In this document: piece after piece, positions 44,267 through 55,243 of the stretch
How positions within the stretch are numbered: position 1 is the first letter of the stretch
How the letters are laid out: every line of letters starts with the position of its first letter
Assembly: GCA_951799405.1 (NCBI GenBank)
Contig: OX637343.1
Location: 1,674,001 to 1,738,000, forward strand
Length of the DNA: 64,000 nt
Direction: 5' to 3'
DNA from: Agapetus fuscipes
Taxonomy: Eukaryota; Arthropoda; Insecta; Trichoptera; Glossosomatidae
Program-made: the position numbers and the translations under genes
The notes under the pieces: generated by a model
Told to the model about the DNA's origin: nothing
The model's input: the letters and a program-made list of their open reading frames with translations, nothing else
Database searches by the model: none

Positions 44267-44660
44267 TCATGGAACCCTAGGGTTCCGCGGAACACACTTA
44301 GAGTATAGCTGCACTAGTGTATCTTCAATTTCTTGCCAAATACTGATAATGTATTTCTTGTCAATAACATCAGTACTTGATCCTTTTTTTGTATTATTAA
44401 TAATTTCAAATAGTTTTTCCTTGTCAATTTTTTTAAAATTTTCTAACGTAATGTTGTAATTTTCTGTATCTTTATTTTGTTCATTTTGGTTTGGATCAGC
44501 CTCATCAACAATTGATTTAGTTATTTCCAGTATGCTATCAATATAATATTTATTTAGTTTTTCTGCTATTTCTTCTTCATTTTTTATTTTTGTATCATCA
44601 ATTTTTATAATTTTTTTTTTATTTAACAAACAACACAAATACATAAAAATATACATAATT
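44267..44660 (-). pseudogene. LINE family C ORF2 linker fragment
   Basis: IIKIDDTKIKNEEEIAEKLN, KYYIDSILEITKSIVDEA, ITLENFKKIDKEKLFEIINN then KGSSTDVIDKKYIISIWQEI: the stretch between endonuclease and RT domains in LINE ORF2 (the EEEIAEKLNKYYID motif precedes RT). Part of the same family as 46810-47376 and 50196-50750. Confidence 0.55.
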
Positions 44661-44685
44661 TTAAGAAAAAAAAAATATATATATA

Positions 44686-45275
44686 CACCGCCGGACAAAA
44701 AAAATTACGAGTTTACCTGCTACCGCACCGCTTGACTTTACTGAACCCTTTTTCTAAGAAATCCTTAATCGATACCTCTTTCTTTTGTTTGATAAATTAA
44801 GGACACATAGTGTCCTTAATTTATCAAACAAAATTAAGGACACATAGTGTCCTTAATTTTGTTATAAAAAATAAAGGTGAATTCACTAAGTATTAAATAT
44901 TTTAAAATTTTATAAATATGTTTAAATTTTAAATACTTTACATACTTTAAATTTTAAAAATTTAAAATAAAGCGATACGAACCTACTTCTTAAATATTAA
45001 TTAAAAAAAAACATGTCTTTTATTATTCCATCACAAACACTGGACCTTAAATGAACCATTATGGATTTCGAATTTTCGGGTAATCTGATACCTTATATAT
45101 AATGCCAATTTCTAACCACAATTCATGAGTAAGAATTTTTATTTTAACCTTGAAGTAAGGAGTAGTCATCACATATGTCAAACAATACAAAAAAACTAAT
45201 AAAATATCAAGAATAATTCATAATATGTCAATTTTAGTTTTTTTTTGGTCTCGTAATTTTTTTTGTCCGGGGGTG
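44686..45275. mobile_element. Deletion derivative of the Tc1-like element at 57564
   Basis: TIRs CACCGCCGGACAAAAAAAAT (44686) and the complement of CACCCCCGGACAAAAAAAAT ending at 45275, flanked by TA. Both ends match those of the Tc1 element at 57564-59201, but no transposase remains. Two adjacent near-perfect palindromes, each centred on GGACACATAGTGTCC, cover 44788-44863 (arms of 19 and 17 bases, 3-base loops). Confidence 0.9.
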
Positions 45276-45279
45276 TATA

Positions 45280-45574
45280 TATAGCGTACTGTGTCAATTA
45301 GATGAAAATTAGAAAAAAAAAAAATATAATATGCAGTCAAGTAGTTGTGGGGTACCTGATAAGTAATATTATTAATAGAGTATAAATGAGAGGCATGCAA
45401 AACAAGATTCAAAATGTGTAGAAATAATTTAAAAAATTAAAAGAGAAATAAAATAATTTTGAATAGGTACATATTTAACAAAAAAGAAGGAAAGATATTT
45501 TAGAAAGAATTTAGTCTCTGGCTGCAATTTATAATTACTTAAGAGTTGGTATCTCTGGGAGTAATATATTATTT
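45280..45574. other. AT-rich, no gene recognised
   Basis: Homopolymer-rich sequence between the Tc1 derivative and the LINE ORF1. Frames here show no motif. Confidence 0.4.
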
Positions 45575-46543
45575 TTATTGTGAAACAATTCTTGCCAGAT
45601 CTTCCTTGTTGTTTACACACATTGCCCTGGAAGTCTGGTTCTTTTTTACGTAAATTTTGCAATTTCGTGTCCAGACGAATAAAAAATTTCCCCCTTTGCA
45701 AGCCTCCTTGCAACTTCGTAGCAGTGTTTTGTTTTGTTGTGTGAGGTGCTCATTCACCTACAGCTGTTTGTGTTCGGCATATCCCACCTTATCAGCTGTG
45801 ATTCCTTTTAATTTCCTAACTGCTGCCAGGATAGCGTCCTTCTTCGCGACATCCCTTAGCTGGACGATGATGGTCCGAGGCCGGTTGTGCGTGTCACGCG
45901 TCGTGTGAGCCGCTCTAGACCCGTAAACAATGTCTGCCGACGTTAACTGCACGCCAACAGCACAGGCCAGAGCTAATGCTACATCCCGAGGTTCCTTCCT
46001 GGGACTCTCCGGCACACCTGCTATCTCAAGGTTTGTTTTCCTATTTGATTGTTCTGCGGCATTTAATCTCTCCTCTACAAAGCTTATGCGACTCTCAATG
46101 CCATCTACACGCACAGCCGCTTCTTCGCATATGGTGATCTTGCTTTTTAAAATGTTAACACAAGAACTTAACTCCTCGAGCCTTTCATTGTTAGCGGACA
46201 TTGTCCGCTGAAGTTCTGAAAGCTCATTGTAGATCGAGTCTACTTTTGTTCTGAGGGGACGCAGCTCTCGCAGCTCCATTTTGATTTGCCGCAACTCCTC
46301 CAACAGATCACTCTGGGTTGCAACGGGGGCAGGGGTTGCGGGAATGGCAGCTACGGCGCTTGCGTTCCTCCTGGGGTCCTCGTTCTTGCAGGATGTACAC
46401 ATCCACTGATCTCGTCTTATTTTAGTCATCTTTTTGACATTTTCGGTCGTTGATCCCGCGCACTGTCCATGGTATGAGAGGCAGCATCATCTGCACCTCA
46501 AGGCCTTCGCGGGGGAGACTGTAGATGAGCATTTCACACAATC
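45575..46543 (-). pseudogene. LINE ORF1: PHD finger, coiled coil and FP25K-like domain, two nonsense codons
   Basis: From M-D-C-V-K-C (46543): a PHD-type Cys/His set (CVKC, RCR-stop-CC, YHGQC, WMCTSC), a leucine-rich coiled coil (LLEELRQIKMELRELRPLRT, LQRTMSANNERLEELSS), then RKTNLEIAGVPESPRKEP, ADIVYGSRAAHTTRD, RPRTIIVQLRDVAKKDAIL. After a TAG (45758-45760), VNEHLTQQNKTLLR, FLFVWTRNCKIYVKK. The last half is the domain shared with the baculovirus FP protein and with ORF1 of CR1-type LINEs. Everything is one frame apart from a TGA (about 46486) and the TAG, so decay is recent. No ORF2 is attached. Confidence 0.8.
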
Positions 46544-46809
46544 CATATTAATTAAGTTGAGGATGTACACCTTTTAAAACCCAGTTTAAACTATTTACGC
46601 AGAAAAAAAATAAATATCGCGCAGCAAAAAATGCCGGTATATGTTGTTGTTACAAACGTATTGTAGACAAAAACCTAATTTGGTCAGAAATCACTCAAAA
46701 CATAATTTTATTTGAGATTTATAATTTAAAACACTTGATTATAAATTAATTTTATTCATCGGATTAAGATTGTGTGGGGAATTCTCTTTATTATTATGGT
46801 TTATTTCAA

Positions 46810-47332
46810 TTAAAACAGAGAGCAAAAACAAATGATGATATTATACAAGTAATATTTTAATATTTTGATGGTATTTGTCTGAATTTTTGGACTTACAAGT
46901 TCCTTGATTATTTTCCACATAGTTTTTTGATCTTTTCCTGCTTCCTTTATTTTGTTTTGGTATGATTCTATTTTACTTTTTCTTATCGCATCTGTAACCA
47001 TATTTTGATATTTTTTATATTCCATCCAATAAGAATTTACATCTTTTCCAGTATAATAGGTAGGAAGTACCTTGGCCATTTTAAATTTATTATAAGCAAT
47101 ATTTCTTTGTAGAGTTATTTGTTTTATTTTGTCATTGTACCATGGCTTTGTTTGCCATTTACTGATGATTGTTTTGCTGCTGGTATTTTCTTCTTTGACT
47201 CTTATTAATTTTGAAATAAAGTCCTCCCATATGCTGTTGATATTATCTTCATCTATATTGCTACTATCATATAATATTGTCTCAGTTTTGTTGTTTTTAA
47301 GCATGTCCTTTATTCTTTTTGTATCAGTTGTA
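46810..47332 (-). pseudogene. LINE family C ORF2, endonuclease-RT linker
   Basis: TTDTKRIKDMLKNNKTETIL, IWEDFISKLIRVKEENTSS, WQTKPWYNDKIKQITLQRN, MVTDAIRKSKIESYQNKIKE, KTMWKIIKELVSP: the linker region preceding RT. The 5' side is cut at 47332 by the element 47333-49230. Removing that element and one TA continues the frame upstream as M-G-V-E-K-Y-I-T-T-T-D-T-K. Confidence 0.75.
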
Positions 47333-47559
47333 GGGTGACGGGTACAGTTATTGGCCGGGGTATAGTTATTGGCCATTTCATTTTTAAAGCAAAGTAATAA
47401 GAATTCTGCTATCTCTGTTACTCATATGCAATATTACTAATGTTGTCCATCTCATTGCGAACACTTTCTAGTTCACAATTTTACCACCAGGTTTTATTAG
47501 TGACAGTTATGGTGTCTGCGGTTGTGGTTGCGGTTGACTATAGCAAATGTCTGGGAAAA

Positions 47560-48000
47560 TCTGCTATTTCTTTACACACGCTAAATTCAACGGAAAATTG
47601 CAGAGTGATGAATTTTGAGATTTGTAAGGAATATTATTACCTCAAATGAAGCCGTGGATAATAATGAAGAAAATGCCAATGAGTTTAACGAATCGGCAAA
47701 CTAATCATTAGGTCCCCTATCCAGTGATATAATGGAGTATCGTCCAAATGAACCGATAATAAAAGGAAAAAGACAGGTAGAAAGACTTTATTTTTTCCAT
47801 TAGCTCTAGAAAATATCTAACTATACTGGAGAGAAAGACTAGGGAGAAGAAGAAGTTGGAGGACAAAAATAAAGAAGCGAATAAAAGAAAAGAAGATAAC
47901 ACCGCTAAAAAAAGAAAACTTGCCGAAGAAAAAAAAGGAAAAGCAACAAAGAAAACAAAAAGTGCAAAAGAAAATACTCCTGATCAAAATGGTGATCTAA
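47560..48000 (+). pseudogene. Pogo/jerky-type transposase C-terminal remnant
   Basis: ALNSTENCRVM region, then SNEAVDNNEENANEFNESAN, stop, SLGPLSSDIMEYRPNEPIIK, then after a shift LTILERKTREKKKLEDKNKE and a Lys/Glu-rich tail (KKRKLAEEKKGKATKKTKSA). An acidic segment then KR-rich helix is the usual C-terminus of CENP-B-like transposases of insects. The catalytic part is absent. Confidence 0.5.
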
Positions 48001-48262
48001 ATCTAAAATCTAAATCTAAGTTGCAAAGATATGTATCATTTGAGATTCATATTTAATCTATTCTCACAAGCAGACACGCATATTTTCGCGCTCACACATG
48101 CCGCATGTGGATCTACAATATAACAACCTAATCCCAAATGAGCATAAGCCCTGCAACTCTTGCCGACCTTCCCTGAAACAGGGGTGGCATTGGCAAAGTG
48201 AACCATTTTTTACAGTACAGGTGGTCAGCCTCATACCAACCTGTAAGTCAAGGAATACAAGC
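48000..48262 (-). repeat. RTE-tail repeat, copy 6, attached to an RTE ORF2 end
   Basis: Complement-strand copy with an AAATCTAAATCTAAG tail. Reading the minus strand, an RTE ORF2 C-terminus stops at about 48358, a spacer of about 95 bases follows, and then this repeat. It is the arrangement expected if the repeat is the RTE 3' UTR. Confidence 0.85.
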
Positions 48263-48357
48263 AACTAATTACATCCAGTTAAACAAACTCTAAAAAATCT
48301 GCAAAATATCCATAAAAATGAAAATTGATTCTTGTCCTTAGCCGCCCACATTACAGA

Positions 48358-48567
48358 TCAGCCGCCATTTTTTCGGTCCTTACATACTTCTTTCATTTCA
48401 TCCAGAGTCACAACCTTTTTCATACAAGTTTTCCTTTTATTATGACTGTGGATATCCCATTCATTCGCAATTTCGGAAATTTGGTCCATCCATACCTTTC
48501 TCGGTCTTCCTCTACGACGAAATCCACCTATTCTTGCAAAATATACTTTTTTTGATGATGAATGCAA
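48358..48567 (-). pseudogene. RTE-like LINE ORF2, last about 65 codons
   Basis: FRRRGRPRKVWMDQISEIAN, then KRKTCMKKVVTLDEMKEVC and a stop. GRPRK.WMD is the conserved C-terminal motif of RTE proteins. Similar to but distinct from 28748-28945. Confidence 0.7.
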
Positions 48568-49230
48568 TTCAGATGATTACACTTACAGTAGTGAACAACT
48601 TTTCAGAATATTTAAAAACAGTTCATTTTAATACTATGTAGGTACCTTTTTTGTAAACTTTTTTTGTTTTTTATGTGTGCCAATAAAATAATATGCTGTA
48701 AGAATAATATAAAACAACTAATACTAAATAAAGATAATTTAAAGTCTATGTAACATCCAAATACGTAACCATTCAACAATGAATTAGCTACAAAGAAATC
48801 TTTTAATGATTAGTTCACTTTTTTGTGTTATACTATATTTTTTACTTATATTTTTGTACCTAATAACTTTTTATGAATAAAACATATATTAACATGGACA
48901 ATATGTCCCTAATTTGTGTATTTTTGCTATCCACTATGATTTCCTATTCATTTATTGATGTTTTTCATAGCCGGCCAATAACTGTCACATGTATGGCCAA
49001 TAACTGTGTAAAAATGGCCAATAGCTATAACGATCCCGTTTTCGAAGAAGAAAAGGCTGTGGATTTTTTATTATTCGCATATTGAAATATTTTTGTACAT
49101 AAATATCTTACTGGTTAAATCATAATGACAACAGTGTTTACCAAAATAATTTAACTCATATTTAAAAAAAGTTATTGATGCTCAAAGTAAAAAAAATGGC
49201 TTAACCGGCCAATAGCTATACCCGTCACCC

Positions 49231-49744
49231 TAGTTATGTATTTTTCTACTCCCATTTGGTAATTTACTAATTACAAAACGACTAACGCAATCACAATGCC
49301 ATACATTTCTACACCCGTTGCATAATGTTACATTATGCAACCGGTAACCGTGTTAAAATGAACATGTGCGCATGCGCATTGTCAGAATTGGAACCATTTT
49401 TTAATTTCAAATGTCAACCTTGTATGGGGGTATGAAGACCTGTCAATCCAAGATGGCCGCAAGCGATCAGCTGATTAGGCTTCATACAATATTAGTGATA
49501 TTCGGTAGGTAGGAATTACCGTGGTGATGAGACTTTCAGCCCTGTTCAGATGAAAATAAATAAGTATATTTTATGTGTAGAGTCAAATAAAAATTGTTAA
49601 TAGTGCTAAAGTTTATCGAATTTATTTATCGGATTGCTCCAAATAAAGCTTTCCTTTTTTCAATGGAAAATAAAAGGCTTGAAAGGAAAACAATACTAAA
49701 AATTTCACCGCAAAAATAAACAAACTCAAAAAGTTACTTGGTTA
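49231..49744. other. Flank of LINE family C, no other gene
   Basis: 49231-49270 continues the LINE C frame. The rest, including a short inverted CATAATGTTACATTATG (49321-49337), is unassigned. Confidence 0.35.
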
Positions 49745-49965
49745 ATAGGTGAGTATGAGGTTGATCACCTATGCTGTACAAATTTGGTTCACCTGCCAAT
49801 ACAACTGCAGGGCATATGTTTATTTGAGTTTTGCGTTTGAATGTTTAAGCTTATATGCAGGATGTAAAAGCGCGACCTTATACATATGTGTCGGCTTGTG
49901 GGCATGAATTCAATATGAAACCTAAATATAATTTATTTTTACAACTTAGGTTAGATTAGATAATC
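49745..49965 (+). repeat. RTE-tail repeat, copy 7, strongly diverged
   Basis: TTAATAGGTGAGTATGAGGT, TGGTTCACCTGCCAATAC, GCAGGGCATATGTTTATTTG, AAAAGCGCGACC, TGTGGGCATGAATTCAATAT and CAACTTAGGTTAGATTAGAT align in order with the other copies at lower identity, so this is an older insertion. Confidence 0.7.
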
Positions 49966-50195
49966 GAAGGGAATGATAAATCACACGTTTTGACAAAGGT
50001 AAGGTTTTAATTACTTCAAATGGACGAGTACATTATAATGACTATTATTCACTATTTTGTTAATTCTCTCATGGTCGTAGAAAAAGTATTGTATGCCACT
50101 GCACGTAATTAGTCTTTGTAACACTCGTGCTTTCTATTGTGCCATTCGGCTGCGCCTCATGGCACAAACTAGCACTCGTGTTAAAAAGATTATCA

Positions 50196-50750
50196 TTACT
50201 TGGCAGTGGCATAAATAACTATTATGTGTTTGTTGTATGTTTTTTTCCACATTTCATTGTTGATGGTAATTATGACATTAAGATGGTCTGCGATTTGGTT
50301 GTTGTTATCTATTTGGCAACTTAAATTTCCTATATTTGTAAATACTAAATCAATTAAGGTGCTTGAAGTATTTGTTACTCTAGTTTTTTCCTTAACGCAT
50401 TGTTTTTTTGCTTCCTTCTTTAACTTTTCAGCATCCTTTTTGTTATAAATGTTAATTCCTATCTGACCATTTTTCAATTTCTTTATACTATCTACAGCCA
50501 TCTCCAGATCATTCAATTTTATCTTTTTAAATTCTTTAATAGTTTTTTCGTGATTTTGTTCCTTTTTTGGCCTTATTATCGTGATCTCAGTTTGCATCTT
50601 TGCTTTATCAGCGTATGTGGGTTTCCTTTCATTATTTTTTAATTCCTCAAATCTCTCATCTATCGCTGAGATGATCTCCTCTTTGATTTCTTGTAGTCTT
50701 TCTTCTAAGAATTCTTTTAATTTTTTGGACAAGTCTTCGTTCTTCGGCAT
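50196..50750 (-). pseudogene. LINE family C, ORF1 start fused to endonuclease end
   Basis: M-P-K-N-E-D-L starts a coiled-coil ORF1 (LKEFLEERLQEIKEEIISAI, DERFEELKNNERKPTYADK) with a partial RRM-like part (DSIKKLKNGQIGINIYNKKD). After KEKTRV it switches in frame to TNTSSTLIDLVFTNIGNLSC and IADHLNVIITI, the C-terminal end of a LINE endonuclease. An internal deletion has therefore fused the two ORFs. It continues (after insertions) with 47332-46810 and 44660-44267. Confidence 0.7.
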
Positions 50751-51714
50751 TTTTATAATTTGGTTATTTTATTTTTGAGGTTAGACCGAAACTATTAAAA
50801 TTCTTAGACCAAACACTAATGAAATCCGTTTGTTCACTATCAAACATACACCTTTCAACACTTTGAGAATACTTCTTTGCTTTTAATCTCCTTGTTCAAC
50901 TAAATGCACACTTTAGCAATCAAAAAATTCTACTTTACGCTGACAGCTATCAAAACACAATGAGATGCACTGCCATCTATGATTGAGTAGTAAATTTGAC
51001 TGCAACACTTTGACTTGTCAAACTAAGTAGGTATTGAGCCGTTGTGACCGCGATTGAGATGCACGAGTGATACGTCACCGTCCAGTCGGCTTATGATTGG
51101 CTGCTGTCACAGCTTTGCAAAAATAGTCCTTATTGACTTCAATAGAGGAGCAAACATTCAAATAGTGATTTGTCCACCGGCTCGGATTGTTGGGTAAATG
51201 GAAAAAATGTATTACACCTGCCTATTATTTCTTATAGGTATTCTAGACAGATTTATTTCTTTAGAAATGCATAGGGAATACAGTTAAATACTAATATACC
51301 TGACACACACCTTTCAAATACATAAATTTTAAAATACTAGTTTGGACAAAACATGTTTTGCATGAAATTCGTGGACAAAACTCTTTTTGAATGTACATGC
51401 CCTGGACAAAACTTAGTTTGAATGAAAACCATACAGTATCATTAATATTTTTTTAGTAATTGTATTGAAAATTATAAGAATGAAAAAAAATTATTTTCTA
51501 GCCTTAAATCCTAACTGCAACTTCTTCCTCTAAACAGTCACAAGTCTCTTCTACTTCCTGTGTTTCAGTGGCAGTTGGCGTTGAAAACACTATAATATGC
51601 TTGTACCATTCAAACCGGTGGTCATTTAAATCTTGCCATCCATCACCAAACATAGCACACAGAAGCTTGTTAACATCAGCTTTCTTCTCGTTTGTGATGC
51701 CATGTTCTAATGGT
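50751..51714. other. Mostly non-coding; one open stretch of unknown identity
   Basis: 51720-51500 (minus) is open for about 70 codons (NEKKADVNKLLCAMFGDGWQ, HRFEWYKHIIVF, acidic tail, stop). I do not recognise it. It looks like a C-terminal exon of a transposon-related protein, truncated at 51716 by the RTE-tail repeat. Confidence 0.35.
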
Positions 51715-51715
51715 A

Positions 51716-51983
51716 CATCTATAATCTATAATCTAAGTTGCAAGGATATATTCATTTAAAGCTCTCAGATGTATGCCCACAAACCAACAAGTGTAGTTCG
51801 CGCTTACAAATGCTGAATGTGTACTTACAAATAAAATCCAAACCTCAAATGAACATAAGCCCACAACTTTTGCCGACCTTCCCTGAAACAGGGGTGACAT
51901 TGGCAAAGTGAACCATTTTTTACAGTATGGGTGGTCAGCGTCATACCAACCTATAAGTCAAGGAATATGAATAATAAATTACA
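51716..51983 (-). repeat. RTE-tail repeat, copy 8, interrupted by the Helitron
   Basis: Complement-strand copy, core nearly identical to copy 5. It runs to AATAAATTACA at 51983 and resumes at 53973 with TTTAAATATAAAAAAGAACA. Its LINE body (endonuclease) follows at 54037-54786. Confidence 0.88.
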
Positions 51984-53972
51984 TCTTCTATTATATAAAA
52001 ATCTAGGGGGTATTTGCGTCTGTTTTTTTCGAATTTGTAAAAATGTTTTTCTAAAAAGTGTTTCTCTTGATAAACTGAACTAACGCTCGATTCCAGAATT
52101 TTTGGTGTTTGTTTGTTTGTTTGTTTGTCCGTTTGTTTGTTTGTATATTTGTACCATTATAGGCGCCCAGACCGTTCGCAGCACGATGCTGAAATTTTGC
52201 ACACCCCCATAAAGTGTTAGTGGCTAAACAACTGTCAGGGTCCGGATGACGTCACGTGCATATTTCGCACTGCCATACAGACTGAAAGTTGAAATCTTGC
52301 CGCTGGCGGCCATTTTAAATTTACAGGCTTGATATTCGAAACAGTCATGTCTCTTAGTAATTTTAACAACTTTTGGAAGAAACTTTTTCGCAAAAAGTAA
52401 ATTCTTCAAACAACATTTGTAAATACCTACATAGAAAAAAATAAAAAATAATAACTTTCAGGTAGCACAACGGGCGCATGCATAATGTTGGAACATTGAA
52501 ATTAAGCATGCCACCTGAACATAAACAGACTTACATATTTTCAAAAACACAACAAAATACATGAAGGATTAAGAGTAGCTGCCGTACATTTTTTTTGGTT
52601 TCTTAAATATTTAACATTCAACTGGCGTTCATTTTAAAAGTCTGAAGGTTACTCAATGATCAATTTGGTTTTGCTTATGTCAACATTTTTTGAAAGAAAA
52701 CTTTTTTCAATGACATTTTTTTTCGAACAAAATTTTGAAAAACCTGATTTCCACAAAAAAGTCAAATTTAAAAGTAAAAAAATCAACTGTTTTCATGCTA
52801 CACAAACAATTATAGTTTAGCGAAATGTAATGATATGTAATAGGACAATCACGCCGAGTATATATTTTGCATACCCGCCATACCAACTAAAAAAATACGT
52901 TGCTCTGCAGGCGGCCATTTTGAATGTCTAGGCCTCATACTCGAATATAAAATGCATTTTAGTAAACCCCATAAATGTTGGAAGAAACTTTTTTTCTACG
53001 GCAAATTTCTTTGAACAAATATTTAAAAAGTAAAATTTCATACAAAGTGTCTTATATATAAAAATAAAAAAAGTTAACAAGATTTGTTTGTTAATTTTCA
53101 AAAGTCATTTTTTTCTAAACGTTCTGTCGATGGGTCGAACGTTTTCCCATACTTAGATTTTTTGTAGATTGTGAGTTTAGGCATTTTAAGGTATCTTCAG
53201 GTACCGAACAGTATCAGACACTAAAATATCGTGAAAAGTATCACAAGCAGTTTTAAGATATCAAAAGATAATTCAGAGCAGGACGAGCAGTTTGAAGACA
53301 TTTCATGACAATAAGAGCAGCTGGAACTATCTAAAAACAAAAGCACCAGTACCAACAAAACAATGCCGTACAGCGAACGCAGTCATGTTTCATGCCACTA
53401 TAAGACAATTGCAAGCAACACAGGTACGCTTACGATACCATTACCAGCAAAACGAAAAAGAGCAAAAAAGACAAGTTATACACTTAAATGATAATCAACG
53501 GGAAGAGCATCATTATAAACCATCACCAGAAAAATAAAGAGCAGAAATAAAAAGCAGGATAAAGACTTCAGCACCTGCACAACAATAGGAAGTAGCACAA
53601 TCAGGCCTGGGATTCTACCATAAAATTGTCCACTTTTTGTTGTTGTTGTTGGTCAGTTCTCATGGATCTTTTAAAAATCAGAGCAGGGGTACAAAGTGCT
53701 GGTGAAGCCTGACTTCAAACTAAAATTCCGTAATCGTGCGCAGCACGAGTAGGCAGGCTATTTAATAAGTTAAATTCGTCTTTCGTGGATTAAAGATATT
53801 CGGAACATGAAAAGAATTCAATTACCTTTTTATCACAAAATTTATTAAATTATATCTAAAAGCATTCAATGAAATAAAGAACATATGGGCAAAAAATTAT
53901 GGCGAAGCCAGACTAAAACCTGCCCGGAGGGCCTAGCAGCCAACCGTGCGAGAGCGCGGTTTGGTCTGCTAG
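51984..53972 (+). mobile_element. Helitron, non-autonomous, 1989 bases
   Basis: It begins TCTTCTATTATATAAAAATC and ends CTAG. Seven bases before the CTAG is an 8-bp hairpin (AACCGTGC GAGA GCGCGGTT). It lies exactly between A and T. The unoccupied sequence ATTACA|TTTAAATAT is present at 40241-40255, so both ends are fixed to the base. It contains a GTTT microsatellite (about 52108-52145) and no Rep or helicase motifs. An 81-codon frame at 53292-53537 is unrecognised. Confidence 0.92.
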
Positions 53973-54036
53973 TTTAAATATAAAAAAGAACAAAACCTTA
54001 CAAAGAAATCTATACAATTTTTTTTTCTAAAGAAAT

Positions 54037-54786
54037 CTAAACAATAGCTCTTACGGCTCCTCTCAATCTTTCATCCACACAGATGTAGTCAATGATTGTG
54101 CGACTTCCCACAATCTGCCTCGTGTACAGATGCACATCCTTATGCCGAAACCAAGTATTCGATGCAAAAAGACTGTGCTCCGCACACAAAGCAATCAGAT
54201 GTCGCCCATTATCATTGACTACACCTCTCCCACCAGGACCAATTATTTTCAAACATTCATCCCTCTGTGCACCTATCCATCCATTCATATCACCTAAAAT
54301 TACAATGTTTTCATTATTTTTCCTTTCATGCACAACCGCATTCAATTCATTCCAAAAACTCATTCTCACCTCCATACACTCTGAATCAACAGGAGCATAA
54401 CAGGCAACCAAGAAAAGTCTCAAACTGTTAATTTTGAATTTAACAACCAAAATCCTAGGAGAAACTCTTCGATAACCCGTTATACATCCTTTTACACACT
54501 CACTCACAATCACACCTACACCTTGCCTTTCATTCCCATCTTCCACACCTGACCAAATATACAATTCACCGTTCACTAATACTTTCTCACCATTTCCTTT
54601 CATTTTTGTTTCAGTCACACCCATTACTTTTATTCGTTTCTCTTTCATTACATTCATAATTTCTTTCTCCTTGAAATCATTCATCTTCCTTACATTCCAT
54701 GTCCCGAAAACCCATTCATTCTTTCTATGAAAATTAGTGGCGGCATTTCCACAACGTGCAGGTACAAAATTATTGTTGGTGGCCAT
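54037..54786 (-). pseudogene. RTE-like LINE endonuclease domain
   Basis: 249 codons from M-A-T-N-N-N-F. AP-endonuclease motifs in order: FGTWNVRKMNDFKEKEI, VTETKMKGNG (catalytic E), GVGVIVSE, FLVACYAPVDSE, IVILGDMNGWIGAQRDE (GDMN), NDNGRHLIALCAEH, SNTWF..K, TIIDYICVDERLR (DYI). The frame then stops at once and the 3' UTR-like repeat follows (after the Helitron), so an internal deletion removed the RT. Domain intact by eye. Confidence 0.85.
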
Positions 54787-55003
54787 TTCTACATAACAAA
54801 ATTTGAAAAACTTAGGTTAGTAAATATACACAGAAAAAAAATATTAAGCTAAAAAACATAAAATTGAAACAGAAAAAGTTAAAAGTAAAGTTAAAAAAGT
54901 TAAAAGTAATGTTAGTAAATATACAAAGAAAATATATATATATATATATATAAATAAGTAGTTAAAAAAAAAAAACTATAACTATATTGTCCATATAAAA
55001 GTC

Positions 55004-55243
55004 CACAATTTTAATTTTGCGCCATGTGCCATATTGTCCTCTTAAATCCGGTAGGTATAACACAATTTTAATTTTGCGCCATGTGCCATATTGTCCTCTT
55101 AAATCCGGTAGGTATAACACAATTTTAATTTTGCGCCATGTGCCATATTGTCCTCTTAAATCCGGTAGGTATAACACAATTTTAATTTTGCGCCATGTGC
55201 CATATTGTCCTCTTAAATCCGGTAGGTATAACACAATTTTTAT
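55004..55243. repeat. 57-base tandem repeat, four copies
   Basis: GCGCCATGTGCCATATTGTC recurs at 55019, 55076, 55133 and 55190 in identical units. Because 57 is a multiple of three, both strands stay open through it, which creates spurious repetitive frames. No element association found. Confidence 0.95.

Larger units (their letters stand above)
47333..49230 (+). mobile_element. TA-flanked Tc1/pogo-superfamily transposon, decayed, carrying nested repeats
   Basis: TIRs GGGTGACGGGTACAGTTATT (47333) and the complement of GGGTGACGGGTATAGCTATT ending at 49230, with TA on both sides. Subterminal GGCCAATARCTRT motifs recur in the first 50 bases, at 48973-49030, and in the last 30 bases. Inside are a transposase C-terminal remnant (47580-48000), an RTE fragment (48340-48567) and an RTE-tail repeat (48000-48262). 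It interrupts LINE family C cleanly. Confidence 0.85.

Noticed and set aside
44255..44300. hAT transposon end
   Set aside because: Only one hairpin with a GGGTTCCGCGG word; no partner end, duplication or transposase seen.
47856..48056. Lys-rich 66-codon frame as a small basic host protein
   Set aside because: It runs into the RTE-tail repeat and is preceded by reading typical of a CENP-B-like transposase C-terminus, all inside a TA-flanked element.
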